This document shows, piece after piece, positions 27,880 through 37,567 of a stretch of 64,000 nucleotides of DNA (its first letter is position 1; every line of letters starts with the position of its first letter). Under the pieces are notes generated by a model that was given only the letters and a program-made list of their open reading frames with translations, did not search any database and had not been told where the DNA came from. A program made the translations under genes and the position numbers. The DNA comes from Sulfolobus islandicus Y.N.15.51 (lineage in GTDB: Archaea; Thermoproteota; Thermoprotei_A; Sulfolobales; Sulfolobaceae), in assembly GCF_000022485.1 (NCBI RefSeq), contig NC_012623.1, forward strand, positions 1,638,501 to 1,702,500. The letters are read 5' to 3'.

Positions 27880-29163
27880 TTATCTTTTCAATACTTCTTG
27901 TCCCTCAAATACTGTTCCTTTAGTTTCTTTATACAATAAATAAGCTATTAATGTTACGATCATTCCAGCTATTCCCCAATAAACAGGTGCTAATTTATAA
28001 CCAGTAGCGTAAATCAGATAGCTTGCAATGAATGGCGTGGTTCCTCCAAATACCGCAACTCCCACATGGTAGTCGAAGGATAAGGCTGTATATCTTACTT
28101 TGGTTGGGAATAACTCAGTTAAGGCAGTTGCATATGCACCAGCTGACATTGAACCTATAACGGAGTATATTATTTGAGCTAACAATATTAGCGAGAATTG
28201 GCCAGTAGAGATTAATAAGAAATACGGGTATACGAGGATTAATAAACCTACTGCAGTTGCAACCATTAATGGCTTTCTCCCTACTTTATCAGCCAACATT
28301 GCGAACAAGAGTATAGATATTGCCTCAACGATGTATCCTATAGTCAAGGCTAATGAAACGAGTCGTGCAGGTACTCCTATCACATTTTCTAAATATGATG
28401 ATGCGAAAACACTAGTAGCATATGTCATTGTAGTACCACCTATTATGAATCCTAAACCCAATAGTATCCTTTTCCAATAAATTCTGAAAGCATCAACTAG
28501 TGGAAAATGAGAAATCTCATTCTTCTCCTTAACTTTTTTGAATACTGGTGATTCAGAAATTTTTAGTCTTATCATGACTCCTATTACTGCGATAAATGCG
28601 CCAATTATGAAAAGTATTCTCCAACCAATAGATGCGAAAGCACTAGGTAACATAATACTACTAAAGACGAATATTAATCCAGTAGCCATTAGCGGGCCTA
28701 TACCTTGGGCCATTTGAGCAATTCCGGTATAAAAAGCTCTTTTCCCAGGTTCTGCAAATTCCGCTGAGAGAGTAATTCCTCCTCCAAATTCGCCTCCTAG
28801 TGAAAATCCTTGAAGTAATCTCAAAATCGTCAGCAACGTGGGTGCTAAAACCCCTAATATAGCGTAACCTGGTAATAAACCCGTAAATAATGACGATAGC
28901 CCCATTAATGTCATAGTAATTATTAATGTATATTTCCTTCCTATCTTATCACCTAGATGACCAAACACTATTGCTCCCAGCGGTCTACCAGCAAAGCCTG
29001 TAGCAAATACTGCAAACGTGTCAAGAAGCGACACTATTTTATTTCCAGATGGGAAGAATAAGTTAGCCAAGATGCCAGCTACGAATCCGAATATCAAAAA
29101 ATCATAGAATTCGAATGCTATACCTATCATTGCTGCGATTGAAACTTTTGTTTCTTCCTTCAT
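27880..29163 (-). CDS. MFS transporter, metabolite:H+ symporter (MHS) type
   Basis: A 427-residue transporter with the MHS signatures FEFYDFLIFGFVAGILANLFFP near the N-terminus, FATGFAGRPLGAIVFGHLGDKIGRKYTLI, and RLLQGFSLGGEFGGGITLSAEF. The family imports carboxylates, osmolytes and aromatic acids (for example ShiA, KgtP, ProP). First gene of an operon with the amidohydrolase. ATG 29163 is about 28 bases after AAAAAATTTAAGG. Confidence 0.9.
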   Translation of the reverse strand: MKEETKVSIAAMIGIAFEFYDFLIFGFVAGILANLFFPSGNKIVSLLDTFAVFATGFAGRPLGAIVFGHLGDKIGRKYTLIITMTLMGLSSLFTGLLPGYAILGVLAPTLLTILRLLQGFSLGGEFGGGITLSAEFAEPGKRAFYTGIAQMAQGIGPLMATGLIFVFSSIMLPSAFASIGWRILFIIGAFIAVIGVMIRLKISESPVFKKVKEKNEISHFPLVDAFRIYWKRILLGLGFIIGGTTMTYATSVFASSYLENVIGVPARLVSLALTIGYIVEAISILLFAMLADKVGRKPLMVATAVGLLILVYPYFLLISTGQFSLILLAQIIYSVIGSMSAGAYATALTELFPTKVRYTALSFDYHVGVAVFGGTTPFIASYLIYATGYKLAPVYWGIAGMIVTLIAYLLYKETKGTVFEGQEVLKR

Positions 29164-29509
29164 ATTTTACAATCGTTTGTTTCTTCCTTAAATTTTTTAC
29201 TCATTAAAAGTTAAACAGTATTCTATCATAATGAAGAGACTTTTACAATATAACTGAAAAATTTTTAAGTAAATTATAGATAAATTATAGGATCTAAAAA
29301 TCTCGTTATTTTATAGAAGAGATGATTTTCTACTAAATTTTATAAATAGTTTACTATTTTAGGTATTTTTCCTCATCTTAAACAATCTTAACATTTATTA
29401 TTAACTAAGTGAATATTTTAACTTAATTATCTGAAGGTTAGAACCAAGCTTTTTATTAATTTCATGCTGTCATAAAATTTATTAGAATGAGAAAAGGTAA
29501 TAATTTTAT
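29164..29509. promoter_or_regulatory. 346-base divergent intergenic region
   Basis: Very AT-rich. Holds the MHS gene promoter next to 29190 and, for the rightward gene, ATTTATTAG near 29476-29484, about 30 bases before ATG 29510. No other structure recognised. Confidence 0.4.
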
Positions 29510-29782
29510 ATGAATTTACACACTCACATAATATTAGCCTTGGCATTTGGGCTAATTTTCTTCCACAATGACATAACCTTAGCTGTGTTAGTAGGGATTG
29601 GAGCGGCAATACCTGACCTGGATAGGGAATATGTATTAACTAAGAGGAAAATATTTGCAAAATATCAACTACACAGAGCTCTCTTCCATAACATCTTTTT
29701 CGCTCTTGCAGTGGTCTATTTAAACTTTTACTTAGGATTTGCTTTGTTGATCTCTTCAATTTATTTCATAAGCATGATATGA
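29510..29782 (+). pseudogene. 5' part of a membrane metal-dependent hydrolase gene interrupted by an insertion element
   Basis: Ninety codons starting MNLHTHIILALAFGLIFF, with IPDLDREY and QLHRALFHNIFF. These are the H, D and HR..H residues of the YdjM/YbcI-type (DUF457) membrane hydrolases. The frame ends at a TGA just before an ISC1058-like element. The rest of the protein (GLGIFLHMALDLLTSP onward) lies at 30795-31448 on the far side of the element. One further base change appears needed to restore frame (to read HDMMHLGLGIF across the junction). Confidence 0.7.
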
Positions 29783-29784
29783 TG

Positions 29785-30794
29785 CACTGAGAATTTTTCA
29801 GTAATTAATATTTATTTCAACGTTATTCGCAAGCTCACACCCTAATACCCGGAGCTCTACCAACTAAAGAATTAGCCAAGTGGACCATCCATGCATAAGC
29901 CCAGAACTTGAGCTTAGCCTCAACCACTTGTCCTAAAAAACTTGTAGCCCTAACAGATTCCCCAAAAGTACGCTTCACAGCAGAGAATAAGGACTCAATC
30001 CTCCACCTAACACCGTAACCCCTCTCCTCCCTCCAACGATTATAACCCAACCTCTTGAACTCCCTTACAGCCTTTCTCCTAGCAGGATGACCGCGTCTAG
30101 TGGAGGCGTTCTCCCTAGGTGGAACAACAACCTCAACCCCAGTCTTGTAAACCTCATTAGCATCATAAGCTTTATCTCCATAAAACTTCTTGACCTTCTT
30201 TCCCTTATCTTGTAAATCCTTAACCGTCTTAACTGCAGTCTGAACCTCGTTGCTGGTTACTTCAGCGTTTATTACGTTGAATTGGTCCTTATCCATTACT
30301 ATTTCGATCTTGAGGAATTTTGAGTCCTTGGTTTTTCCCCATTTTGCTATAATGTATTGTCCTCCCTTGTTTGTGCTTATTCCCGTTGCGTCTGCTATTA
30401 CTTCAAGTTGGTCATTTGCCTCTGGGAATTTTATGTTCATGTTTCTTACTCTTTCCCATATTGTTGAGTAGTCTAGGCTTGTTGGGATGATTTTCAGTCT
30501 TTCTAATGCTCTCAATACTCCTTCTATGGCCCTATAAGGTAGGAACAAGTGCAGGAACGCTAGGAAGTCGTTGAACTCCTTTGGCGCCTTGTAGGTTTTC
30601 TTGGCATTCCTATTCTCTTCTGCTAGTAATTCCCACCAGTGTTGGAAGACGTAGAAGGGGAACATTAGCTCGTATCTAGTTATAACGTTCTCGTCGTACT
30701 TGCTCCAATCCCTCTTGTACTTACTCTTTCCCATGAGTAATACTCGGTATAATTATTTATAAATTTTTGTATAATTCTGAAGTAACCCACAAAG
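29785..30794 (-). mobile_element. ISC1058-like insertion sequence (IS5 family), copy 1
   Basis: About 1 kb with one transposase gene. The right end reads inward CTTTGTGGGTTACTTCAG and is matched by the left end of copy 2 (CTTTGTGGGTTCGTTCAA). The left end here is less clear: CACTGAGAATT beside TTTCAG can be read either as an imperfect terminal repeat or as a diverged target duplication of CACTTAGGATT on the right flank (9 of 11 matches). It splits a membrane hydrolase gene. The family name is from memory of S. solfataricus elements and is tentative; boundaries are good to about 12 bases on the left. Confidence 0.75.
29835..30734 (-). CDS. Transposase, IS5 family, ISC1058-like (intact)
   Basis: A 299-residue DDE transposase: the N-terminal helical region (YELMFPFYVFQHWWELLAEE), the first acidic residue in VIADATGISTNKGG, the second in KKFYGDKAYDANEVY, and the third in YGVRWRIESLFSAVKRTFGESV, the typical IS5 R-E-F region. 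Stops and frames are intact, so it may be active. The start ATG is directly preceded by GAGTATTACTC, a motif also found in front of the unrelated ISC796 transposase at 46904. Confidence 0.9.
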   Translation of the reverse strand: MGKSKYKRDWSKYDENVITRYELMFPFYVFQHWWELLAEENRNAKKTYKAPKEFNDFLAFLHLFLPYRAIEGVLRALERLKIIPTSLDYSTIWERVRNMNIKFPEANDQLEVIADATGISTNKGGQYIIAKWGKTKDSKFLKIEIVMDKDQFNVINAEVTSNEVQTAVKTVKDLQDKGKKVKKFYGDKAYDANEVYKTGVEVVVPPRENASTRRGHPARRKAVREFKRLGYNRWREERGYGVRWRIESLFSAVKRTFGESVRATSFLGQVVEAKLKFWAYAWMVHLANSLVGRAPGIRV

Positions 30795-31448
30795 CACTTA
30801 GGATTGGGAATATTTCTTCATATGGCTTTGGATCTACTTACATCACCTACGGATAGGGGTGTAGAATTGTTTTTCCCTTTAGGTAGATTGGTTAAAAATT
30901 ATGAACTGGACTACGACGGTAATATAAGGAAAAGCAGGGGGATAATGTGGTATCTTGAAGATCCAATGAGAATAATAAATAAGACGGCAGATCCTGGGTT
31001 GAAAGAAGTAGTTAAGATGCCTTGGATCAGAATTTATGGTCCCTTTAAAAACAGTAGACTAGTTGATTGGATGATATTCTATTCTTCTTTCGTGTTCATC
31101 CAATTATATGAGTTAAATCATCTTGCTGAATGGTGGAAAATATTTCTATATACTGTGTTTGTAAAATTTACCTTCTATTGTATCGGAATAGTGCTATTTT
31201 ACTTCACAGGAGAATTATGGAGAAGAAGATTGCAGTTTCAAAATTTAAATAGTAAATTGAAATATGTAATACTTGGCGTAATGGCTTTAGGCCTATCATT
31301 CATTCTATTTCAAGGTATAAATCTGTATTCGCCCATGAAGCCCATAATCAATTTCAATACATTAGTTCTTATAATAGTCTCAATGCTTGTTGGGTTATTT
31401 TTGGCTTATATTCACGTAAGACTTAGGTTTAAAAAAGTCACGCTATAA
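30795..31448 (+). pseudogene. 3' part of the interrupted membrane hydrolase gene
   Basis: Continues the protein begun at 29510: HLGLGIFLHMALDLLTSPTD, containing the HxxLD metal motif of DUF457-type hydrolases, then RGVELFFPLGRL, and three or four membrane segments to the C-terminus (LFLAYIHVRLRFKKVTL). A TTG at 30804 could restart translation, but the first catalytic half would be missing. It ends two bases before the convergent thermopsin gene. Confidence 0.7.
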
Positions 31449-31450
31449 TT

Positions 31451-33115
31451 TTATCTTCTCTTTCTCAGTATTAACATGATAATAACTATTACTATTATTA
31501 TAGCCGTTATTTCTAATAGTAAATTATTAATAGATAATTGCAATTTTTCAACTATCGGTTTATTCACTACTATGGTCCCTCCTAGTGTTAAGTTATAAGT
31601 CCCGATAAACCTTCCCACTTCATAAAAGGGGATACTTGCACTTAATTTAACAATTGTACCAGTGTTAATCCATATGCTTCCATTTACCCTTTTATCATTT
31701 AAGTATGTTGGCAAATCGGAGTTTATTATAACTCGATATTGTTTTATAGTGTTTATGGTAACGTTTAAAGGCGAGCTAATGTTAAACGATAGCGATGGTA
31801 AAATTGATGAAATAACATACCTCTCATCGCTACCATTATAATACGTGTAATTAACTATTTTGATTTGAGTACCTTGGGCAAACCAATTTGTATCATTTAA
31901 GGTAATTTGTTTACCATTTATCGTGCCAATAACTGGAATAGATGAGTTTACTCTCACCAAGTAGTAATATGTGTAGTTAGGGATAATGTTCAAAATCTTG
32001 AACCAACTGACGTTAGGTTCTATTAAGCTAGGATAGTTTCCATTGAGGACTGCAAAGGAGGATGAGTTAATGGAATAATTCATAAAGAAGCCTAATTTAA
32101 TTGGGGCTGAAACGTAACCAGAGAAAGTACGTGAAATGATGTTATTAACTAGAAACGGTATTTTACTACTAATATTCAAGTATAAGAAACCAGGGATTGA
32201 AGGGTTAAAGTTAGTAGTTAACAATCCTGGATTCTGCTTTCCTATTGTAACGTATGCATCTCCATTTTTTGCTATGGTAACACGTAAATTATTAGTGGAC
32301 TCTGCTGTGTCACTCCCGTAATTATATACTTGTGAAAATGGGACCCATTTACCGTTTTTCATGTACAGTAATGCTAGATAAGAGGACATGTTTAAGAACG
32401 TTGTAGATGCACCATTTCCAAATCCTCCCCATACCAATTCAGCATCTAAGTAGCTTCCCAAATATGTTATAATACCTAAGTTTAAATTAGGAGTAGTCTG
32501 ATTAGCTATTATAATTGAGGCAGAGGTCAAATTATTAACTGGGATGAAAACTGTATCGTAAAACGTTGGATTGGGTGGAGTTATATTTCCGTTCTGAAGA
32601 ATAACGTAACCGAAACTAACATATACTCCTTGATTATTATGGCTTTCATTTACTATAAGGTAAAACGAAAATGGGAAATCGTATTTAATATAATAAGTGC
32701 CGTAAGCGTAGTATGAAGAATGAGAGAAAAGGTCTGAGGTGGAGTATATTTCACCCTTGCCAATTACGTTATTTATTCCAGCTAATGGAGTAGTTGAGTT
32801 CCAAATATTTTCACTAAAGAACATCTTGCTCTCATTTGTAATGAAATCTGCTACATTTTGTAGCCAAAAATAGTACTCCTCATTGCTAGTATTCACTTGT
32901 AGCATGACGTTTAATTGCAGCGAAGCACCATAAGGTGGAATTCCAAATTTTGAACCAGATGCATTATAAGCCTGAAGTGATGTTATATTCACGTAACCTA
33001 ATACTTGATTTGTGAATATAGGACCGTCATAAGCTACTACTCCAGTTGGTAATGAAATGGCCAGTAATGGTGTTGGTAAGAGCAAAAGGAGGATTAGTAA
33101 TGTATTCCTTAGCAC
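31451..33115 (-). CDS. Thermopsin-family secreted protease-like protein
   Basis: About 554 residues. GTG 33115 is preferred because it lies about 27 bases after the TATA-like GTTTTTATTTTTG and gives a clean signal peptide (LRNTLLILLLLLPTPLLAIS); an in-frame TTG at 33163 lies inside the helicase gene. The body has thermopsin (A5) landmarks: LPTGVVAYDG, YGASLQLNVMLQVNTS, YFWLQNVADFI, and AELVWGGFGNG. A C-terminal membrane helix ends in RKRR. Related to the larger protein at 16890-19517 but without PKD repeats. Acts outside the cell at low pH, by family. Confidence 0.82.
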   Translation of the reverse strand: MLRNTLLILLLLLPTPLLAISLPTGVVAYDGPIFTNQVLGYVNITSLQAYNASGSKFGIPPYGASLQLNVMLQVNTSNEEYYFWLQNVADFITNESKMFFSENIWNSTTPLAGINNVIGKGEIYSTSDLFSHSSYYAYGTYYIKYDFPFSFYLIVNESHNNQGVYVSFGYVILQNGNITPPNPTFYDTVFIPVNNLTSASIIIANQTTPNLNLGIITYLGSYLDAELVWGGFGNGASTTFLNMSSYLALLYMKNGKWVPFSQVYNYGSDTAESTNNLRVTIAKNGDAYVTIGKQNPGLLTTNFNPSIPGFLYLNISSKIPFLVNNIISRTFSGYVSAPIKLGFFMNYSINSSSFAVLNGNYPSLIEPNVSWFKILNIIPNYTYYYLVRVNSSIPVIGTINGKQITLNDTNWFAQGTQIKIVNYTYYNGSDERYVISSILPSLSFNISSPLNVTINTIKQYRVIINSDLPTYLNDKRVNGSIWINTGTIVKLSASIPFYEVGRFIGTYNLTLGGTIVVNKPIVEKLQLSINNLLLEITAIIIVIVIIMLILRKRR

Positions 33116-33152
33116 GTAAGGGAAATGAATGTTCAAAAATAAAAACGTTTTC

Positions 33153-34184
33153 CTAAATTGCAAGTAAGTTATTGATTCTTTTAATCATGTCAGCTTCTCT
33201 GAACGTATAGAACGTTATTGCTTGACCCACTCTTCCCATTCTACCAGTCCTTCCTACTCTATGTATGTAAGTCTCCACGTCTCTAGGAATATCGAAATTT
33301 ATTACCTTGTTAACATCTATTATATCAATTCCTCTAGAAGCCAAATCAGTTGCAACTAGAACATTGTACTTTCCCTTTTTGAACCCGTAAAAGTTCTTTA
33401 ATCTAACGCTCTGAGGCATATCTCCACTTAAAAGTCCCACATTTACTCCCTTCCCTTTTAACAGATAGTATAGTTTCCTAGCCCTATCCCTAGTCCTAGC
33501 GAATACCAGAATTTTCTCACCGTTTATTTCCTCCAGTAATTTCGATACTTTATCATTCCAATCATTCCTAACCTTCACGAATTTCTGTTTAACCTCCTCT
33601 ACCGGTTTATATTCATCCAATACGATCTCTCTAAGATCCTTGGAGAACTCTTTGGCAAGGGTCATAATTTCATCTGGTATTGTAGCTGAGAAGAACCCTG
33701 CAATTTTAGCATTACAATGATTCAATATCATTCTAATGTCATCTATAAAACCCATATCCAGCATTCTATCCGCTTCGTCAACTATAACGAAATCGTAACC
33801 AGAGAAGTCAATCTTGCCCTTACTCCACAGATCCAAAAGTCTTCCTGGGGTACCAACGACTATTTTGGATTGTCTTTGATCGTCGTAACTCATCCCACCT
33901 ATTATCAAGCTAACGTCAATTTGTTTATATTTTCCTAGTTTCTTTATCTCATCTAGAATTTGCGTTGCTAATTCTCTACTAGGCGATAAAATTAAAGCGG
34001 TACTATTTCTTTCTAAAATTGGAATAACATACGCTGCAGTCTTACCAGATCCGGTCTTAGCTTGAACTATTACACTTTTACTGTTCATCAATTCTGGAAT
34101 AACAACTTCTTGGACTCTGGTAGGTTTAATGTAACCGGCTTCATTCAAAGCCTTTCTTAGATCTTCACTTAAATTTTCAAACAT
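33153..34184 (-). CDS. DEAD-box ATP-dependent RNA helicase
   Basis: About 343 residues from ATG 34184 ([18 protein letters not shown]); an in-frame ATG at 34235 would add 17 residues but fits the promoter less well. All core motifs are present: PTRVQ (Q motif), [11 protein letters not shown] (Walker A), [24 protein letters not shown] (DEAD), FFSATI (SAT), [22 protein letters not shown] and [13 protein letters not shown]. No C-terminal extension, so a minimal two-domain helicase for RNA remodelling. Confidence 0.93.
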   Translation of the reverse strand: MFENLSEDLRKALNEAGYIKPTRVQEVVIPELMNSKSVIVQAKTGSGKTAAYVIPILERNSTALILSPSRELATQILDEIKKLGKYKQIDVSLIIGGMSYDDQRQSKIVVGTPGRLLDLWSKGKIDFSGYDFVIVDEADRMLDMGFIDDIRMILNHCNAKIAGFFSATIPDEIMTLAKEFSKDLREIVLDEYKPVEEVKQKFVKVRNDWNDKVSKLLEEINGEKILVFARTRDRARKLYYLLKGKGVNVGLLSGDMPQSVRLKNFYGFKKGKYNVLVATDLASRGIDIIDVNKVINFDIPRDVETYIHRVGRTGRMGRVGQAITFYTFREADMIKRINNLLAI

Positions 34185-34302
34185 ATTGGGTAACTGCTCT
34201 TGATGGTCTAATAAAGCTATGCTTATTCGAATCATAAAAAATTAACACGTTTACTACTTTTGTAAGTAAGTTTAAATTTAACTTGTCAACTATGTATCTG
34301 CA

Positions 34303-35493
34303 ATGCACAGCTCAAAACATTCATTGATTTACTCGGCCATAATTCTTGTACTAATGACAATCTCAGCCAGAGCTACAGATAACATGGTTACTACAACGGT
34401 TCCATTATTAGCAAAGTATAGTCTTCAACTATCTAACTCTCTGGTTGAACTTTTATCGGCATTACTATTTACCTTCAATTTTATCACCACAACATTTATT
34501 AATCCTGAACTTAATTCGAGGGTAAGAAGGAGAGTATTTGTAATTTCCAATGTTATAATTTTATTTTCGTTACCACTCTATTATCTGTCTAACGAAATAT
34601 CAATATGGATAATCTCAATCTTCGCCGGAATCGCGTTCGGTTTAGTAATGCCTAACCTAATAACAGCAGCGAGTTTGGCAAATGATAAGAAATCAGTTGA
34701 GAGGCTACTATCCCTGTACTCAACTAGCCTTAGTACCAGTTTGATTCTAGGTCCTGCAATTGAAGTCTATTTACTAACTAAATACGACTATAGGGATGTA
34801 TTCTTATGGTTTATTCCAATAGCAGTTATAGGCATTATAATTTCATCGAGTATTAGATTCCCAGATGTTAAGAGAGAAAGCAGTGGGATTTCAGTGATTA
34901 AAAATAAGGGTCTAACAGCTGCTGCACTATCAATTACCACGTATAATGTGCTATTCGCAGCATTTACCACATTCTTGGCAATATTGGCAAAGGATAGATT
35001 CAACTTACCTAATTTCGATGCCTACTTTGTCTTTTTGCCATTCTATATAATGTCTTTCTTAACTAGACTTACGATGACCATAAGACCTTTCGAAAACCTC
35101 AGAATGCCAATGTTAATTTCTATCATTATAACAATTTTGGGGTTATTTGGAATCCTATACGCCCCAAATTACTCTATTTTCTTAGCAGTTATAGCACTAC
35201 TGGGAATACCTCACGGTTCAATATTTCCTATGGCTACCATAATGATAAGTAGGGCTACAAGTATAGCTGAGAGGAATGCAGTAAATTCCTATTTCTTAGC
35301 TTATAACAATTTATTGTTCTTAGTAGTACCAGCTACAATTGGATTTGTATCAGAGATAGTTGGATTATCACTCTCCATTTCAGCCCTAATAATACCAGTT
35401 GCCATTACTGCAGTAGCTTTCTTCAAGATGTTTTGGAATGATAATATTATGGTTAAGAGATGCTTTGTGGGTTCGTTCAATATATTTCAATAG
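34303..35493 (+). CDS. MFS transporter whose last 10 residues are encoded by an insertion element
   Basis: A 396-residue, roughly 12-TM MFS protein (MTISARATDNMVTTTVPLLAKY, then GIAFGLVMPNLITAASLA and GIPHGSIFPMATIMISRA). The insertion of ISC1058-like copy 2 at 35463 changed the 3' end. The uninterrupted gene would read ATG-GTT-AAG-AGA-TGA and stop after MVKR. In the present sequence the element supplies TGC and nine more codons (CFVGSFNIFQ). The transporter core is intact and may still function. Substrate unknown. Confidence 0.8.
   Translation: MHSSKHSLIYSAIILVLMTISARATDNMVTTTVPLLAKYSLQLSNSLVELLSALLFTFNFITTTFINPELNSRVRRRVFVISNVIILFSLPLYYLSNEISIWIISIFAGIAFGLVMPNLITAASLANDKKSVERLLSLYSTSLSTSLILGPAIEVYLLTKYDYRDVFLWFIPIAVIGIIISSSIRFPDVKRESSGISVIKNKGLTAAALSITTYNVLFAAFTTFLAILAKDRFNLPNFDAYFVFLPFYIMSFLTRLTMTIRPFENLRMPMLISIIITILGLFGILYAPNYSIFLAVIALLGIPHGSIFPMATIMISRATSIAERNAVNSYFLAYNNLLFLVVPATIGFVSEIVGLSLSISALIIPVAITAVAFFKMFWNDNIMVKRCFVGSFNIFQ
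35452..35462 (+). repeat. 11-base target duplication of ISC1058-like copy 2 (left)
   Basis: GTTAAGAGATG occurs here and again at 36502-36512 on the other side of the element, marking the exact insertion point across the MFS stop codon. Confidence 0.85.
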
Positions 35494-36501
35494 GATGATA
35501 CAGTAAAAATATGTTTTCTATAGAAAATAATATCTCTCCTAAATAATTTACTATACTACTTCTTGACCTCAAAGCCCTTAGCTCGACCAACAACAAGGTT
35601 GGCCATTTACATCATCCAAGCATAAGCCCAAAACTTGAGCTTAGCCTCAACAACTTGACCAGCAAAACTCGTAGCCCTAACAGACTCACCAAAAGTACGC
35701 TTAACCGCTGAGAACAAGGATTCAACCAACCACCTATTACCATAACCCTTCTCATCCCGCCAACGTTCATAACCCAACTTCTTGAACTCGCGCACAGCCT
35801 TACGCCTAGCAGGATGACCACGCCTAAAGCGTCTTTCCTAGGAGGAACAACAACATCAACGCCAAGATTATAAATCTTGCCATCATAAGCCTTATCGCCA
35901 TAGAACCTCTTAACTTCCTTACCCTTTTCCTTCAAGTCCTTTACAGTATTTGAAGCAGATTCGGCCTCATTACTCGTCACCTCAGCGCTTACTATCTTGA
36001 ACTCGTCTTTCTCCATAACTACTTCAATCTTAAGGAATTTTGAATCCCTCCTTTTGCCCCACTTTGCTACTACTGTCCTCCTCTTGTTGTGCTTATTCCA
36101 GTACCATCAGCTATTACTTCAAGTTCGTCACTCGCTTCAAGGAAATTAATATTCATGTTTCTTACCCTTTCCCATATTGTTAATCTAGGCTTGTCGGTAT
36201 TATCTTCATTTCTGCTAGTGTGCTTAGTACTCCTTCTATTGCTCTGTAAGGTAAGAATAAGTGTAGGAATGCTAGGAAGTCGTTGAACTCCTTTGGTGCC
36301 TTGTACTTGGTCTTAGCATACTTGTTCTCTTCCTGGAGTAATTCCCACCAGTGTTCGAAGACGTAGAAGGGGAACATTAGCTTGTATCTAGTTACCACGT
36401 TCTCATCGTACTCCAATCCCTAGTGTTCTTCTTTTTCATGGGTAATACTCTGCATAATTACTTAAAAATTTTTGTATAATTCTGAAGCGATCCACAACGT
36501 A
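35463..36501 (-). mobile_element. ISC1058-like insertion sequence, copy 2 (degenerate)
   Basis: A 1039-base element with left end CTTTGTGGGTTCGTTCAA and right end (read inward) CGTTGTGGATCGCTTCAG, bounded by the 11-base direct repeat GTTAAGAGATG. The transposase gene is broken. Its right end shares CTTCAGAATTATACAAAAA with copy 1. Confidence 0.82.
35556..36439 (-). pseudogene. Broken ISC1058-like transposase
   Basis: Homologous to the intact transposase at 29835-30734 along its full length, but disrupted. There is a small deletion after RDWS near the start (about 36410-36416), another at the region before 36180, frameshifts around 36075 and 35830, and an in-frame stop after FWAYAWMM near 35607. 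Residual conserved pieces include YDENVVTRY, KEFNDFLAFLHLFLPYRAIEGVL, RFYGDKAYDG and WLVESLFSAVKRTFGESVRA. It cannot make a full transposase. Confidence 0.88.
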
Positions 36502-36547
36502 GTTAAGAGATGAAAATTTAAATAACTGTAAGGCTGTGCATATCCAC

Positions 36548-37066
36548 ATGGATAAGAAAATCTTGATTTTTATAGTATTAATAGTTATAATATCTTTTGC
36601 TTTAATAATGGTATGTCCCTCAAAAGACCTTTTGTTCTCTCCTCAAGAGGCTGAAGCTATCTTTGGGGGAAATTGGGAGGTTCTGCAAAACAATACTAAT
36701 TTAAAGTCTATTGGTACGATAACAATATATTATGCTAATAGTACAAATCTTACTACACAACATTCACTAGAAGTCGAATCAATTGAAGAAGAAGTACTTG
36801 TGGGAGACGTAAATAATACTAAAGTGGAAATGACTATAGTTATCGTAAAATTCTCTTCAAATGGTAGTTGGAGTGAAATCTTCGGTAATAATACCAATTA
36901 TTATAAATATAACGGATATTACATTACTTATTCAGCTACTTCTTTTACGTATCCTAAAACAATTATAGTTGCTTATAAGGGCTCAACTTTAGTAGAAATA
37001 ACCTTAGAAGGGTATCAAGCTTCATTTGCTCAGGTAAAGGAGATATTAAGCTACTTGAACATTTAA
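36548..37066 (+). CDS. Predicted secreted lipoprotein-like or membrane-anchored protein, unknown function
   Basis: About 172 residues from ATG 36548 (MDKKILIFIVLIVIISFALIMVCPSKD), an N-terminal membrane anchor followed by an extracellular domain rich in Asn and sequons (NNT, NST, NLT, NGS, NNT). The segment SPQEAEAIFGGNWEVLQ and the C-terminal ITLEGYQASFAQVKEILSYL are soluble. ATG 36548 is about 29 bases after AATTTAAATA, whereas the GTG at 36536 would be too close. It resembles other small Sulfolobales surface proteins but no family is recognised. Confidence 0.6.
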   Translation: MDKKILIFIVLIVIISFALIMVCPSKDLLFSPQEAEAIFGGNWEVLQNNTNLKSIGTITIYYANSTNLTTQHSLEVESIEEEVLVGDVNNTKVEMTIVIVKFSSNGSWSEIFGNNTNYYKYNGYYITYSATSFTYPKTIIVAYKGSTLVEITLEGYQASFAQVKEILSYLNI

Positions 37067-37567
37067 ATCTCATTAACTCATCTATACTCCCGTATTAACA
37101 CATGATTATTAATGGAAATTACAACTATTAACAAATGCCATCCATTGACGATGATCAAATTAAGCTAGGAATGTAGAGGAAGTGAAGCATGTTTAGGATT
37201 TAGAAAGATAGGAGTTTGTAAGGAATAACGTAGAAAGCCTAAGAACAAAGGGAGGTTAGCTTAAATTACGACCAGCATCTTTCGAAAAGACTCTTAAATA
37301 TTGTCAAACATCTTCATGATATAAAAAGGAAACTCCAATTCCAGTGGTTATAGCAATAGCCATAGTTACTATCTCAATAACTACAATGTCAGTATTCTCT
37401 TTAATAATTCTTTTGTTTCCTCTTCAATATATTTCAACTTTCCTTGATACCTCCTTGGTATTCTCGCCTTAACCAGATTCCTTTTGTTATTTAATTACCA
37501 GATAAAAGAAGCTTTAAAATTAATATCTTAATCTAAAAGTGATAAATTATTATAAAATTATAAAAAA
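37067..37567. other. 501-base gap with a possible decayed small gene
   Basis: On the minus strand, 37494-37382 encodes VKARIPRRYQGKLKYIEEE and ETKELLKRILTL without a start codon. This is reminiscent of the tail of a ribbon-helix-helix type antitoxin, but it is short and the call is weak. The rest, including purine-rich 37160-37260, shows no gene. T-runs near 37555 belong to the end of the ECF operon. Confidence 0.3.
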
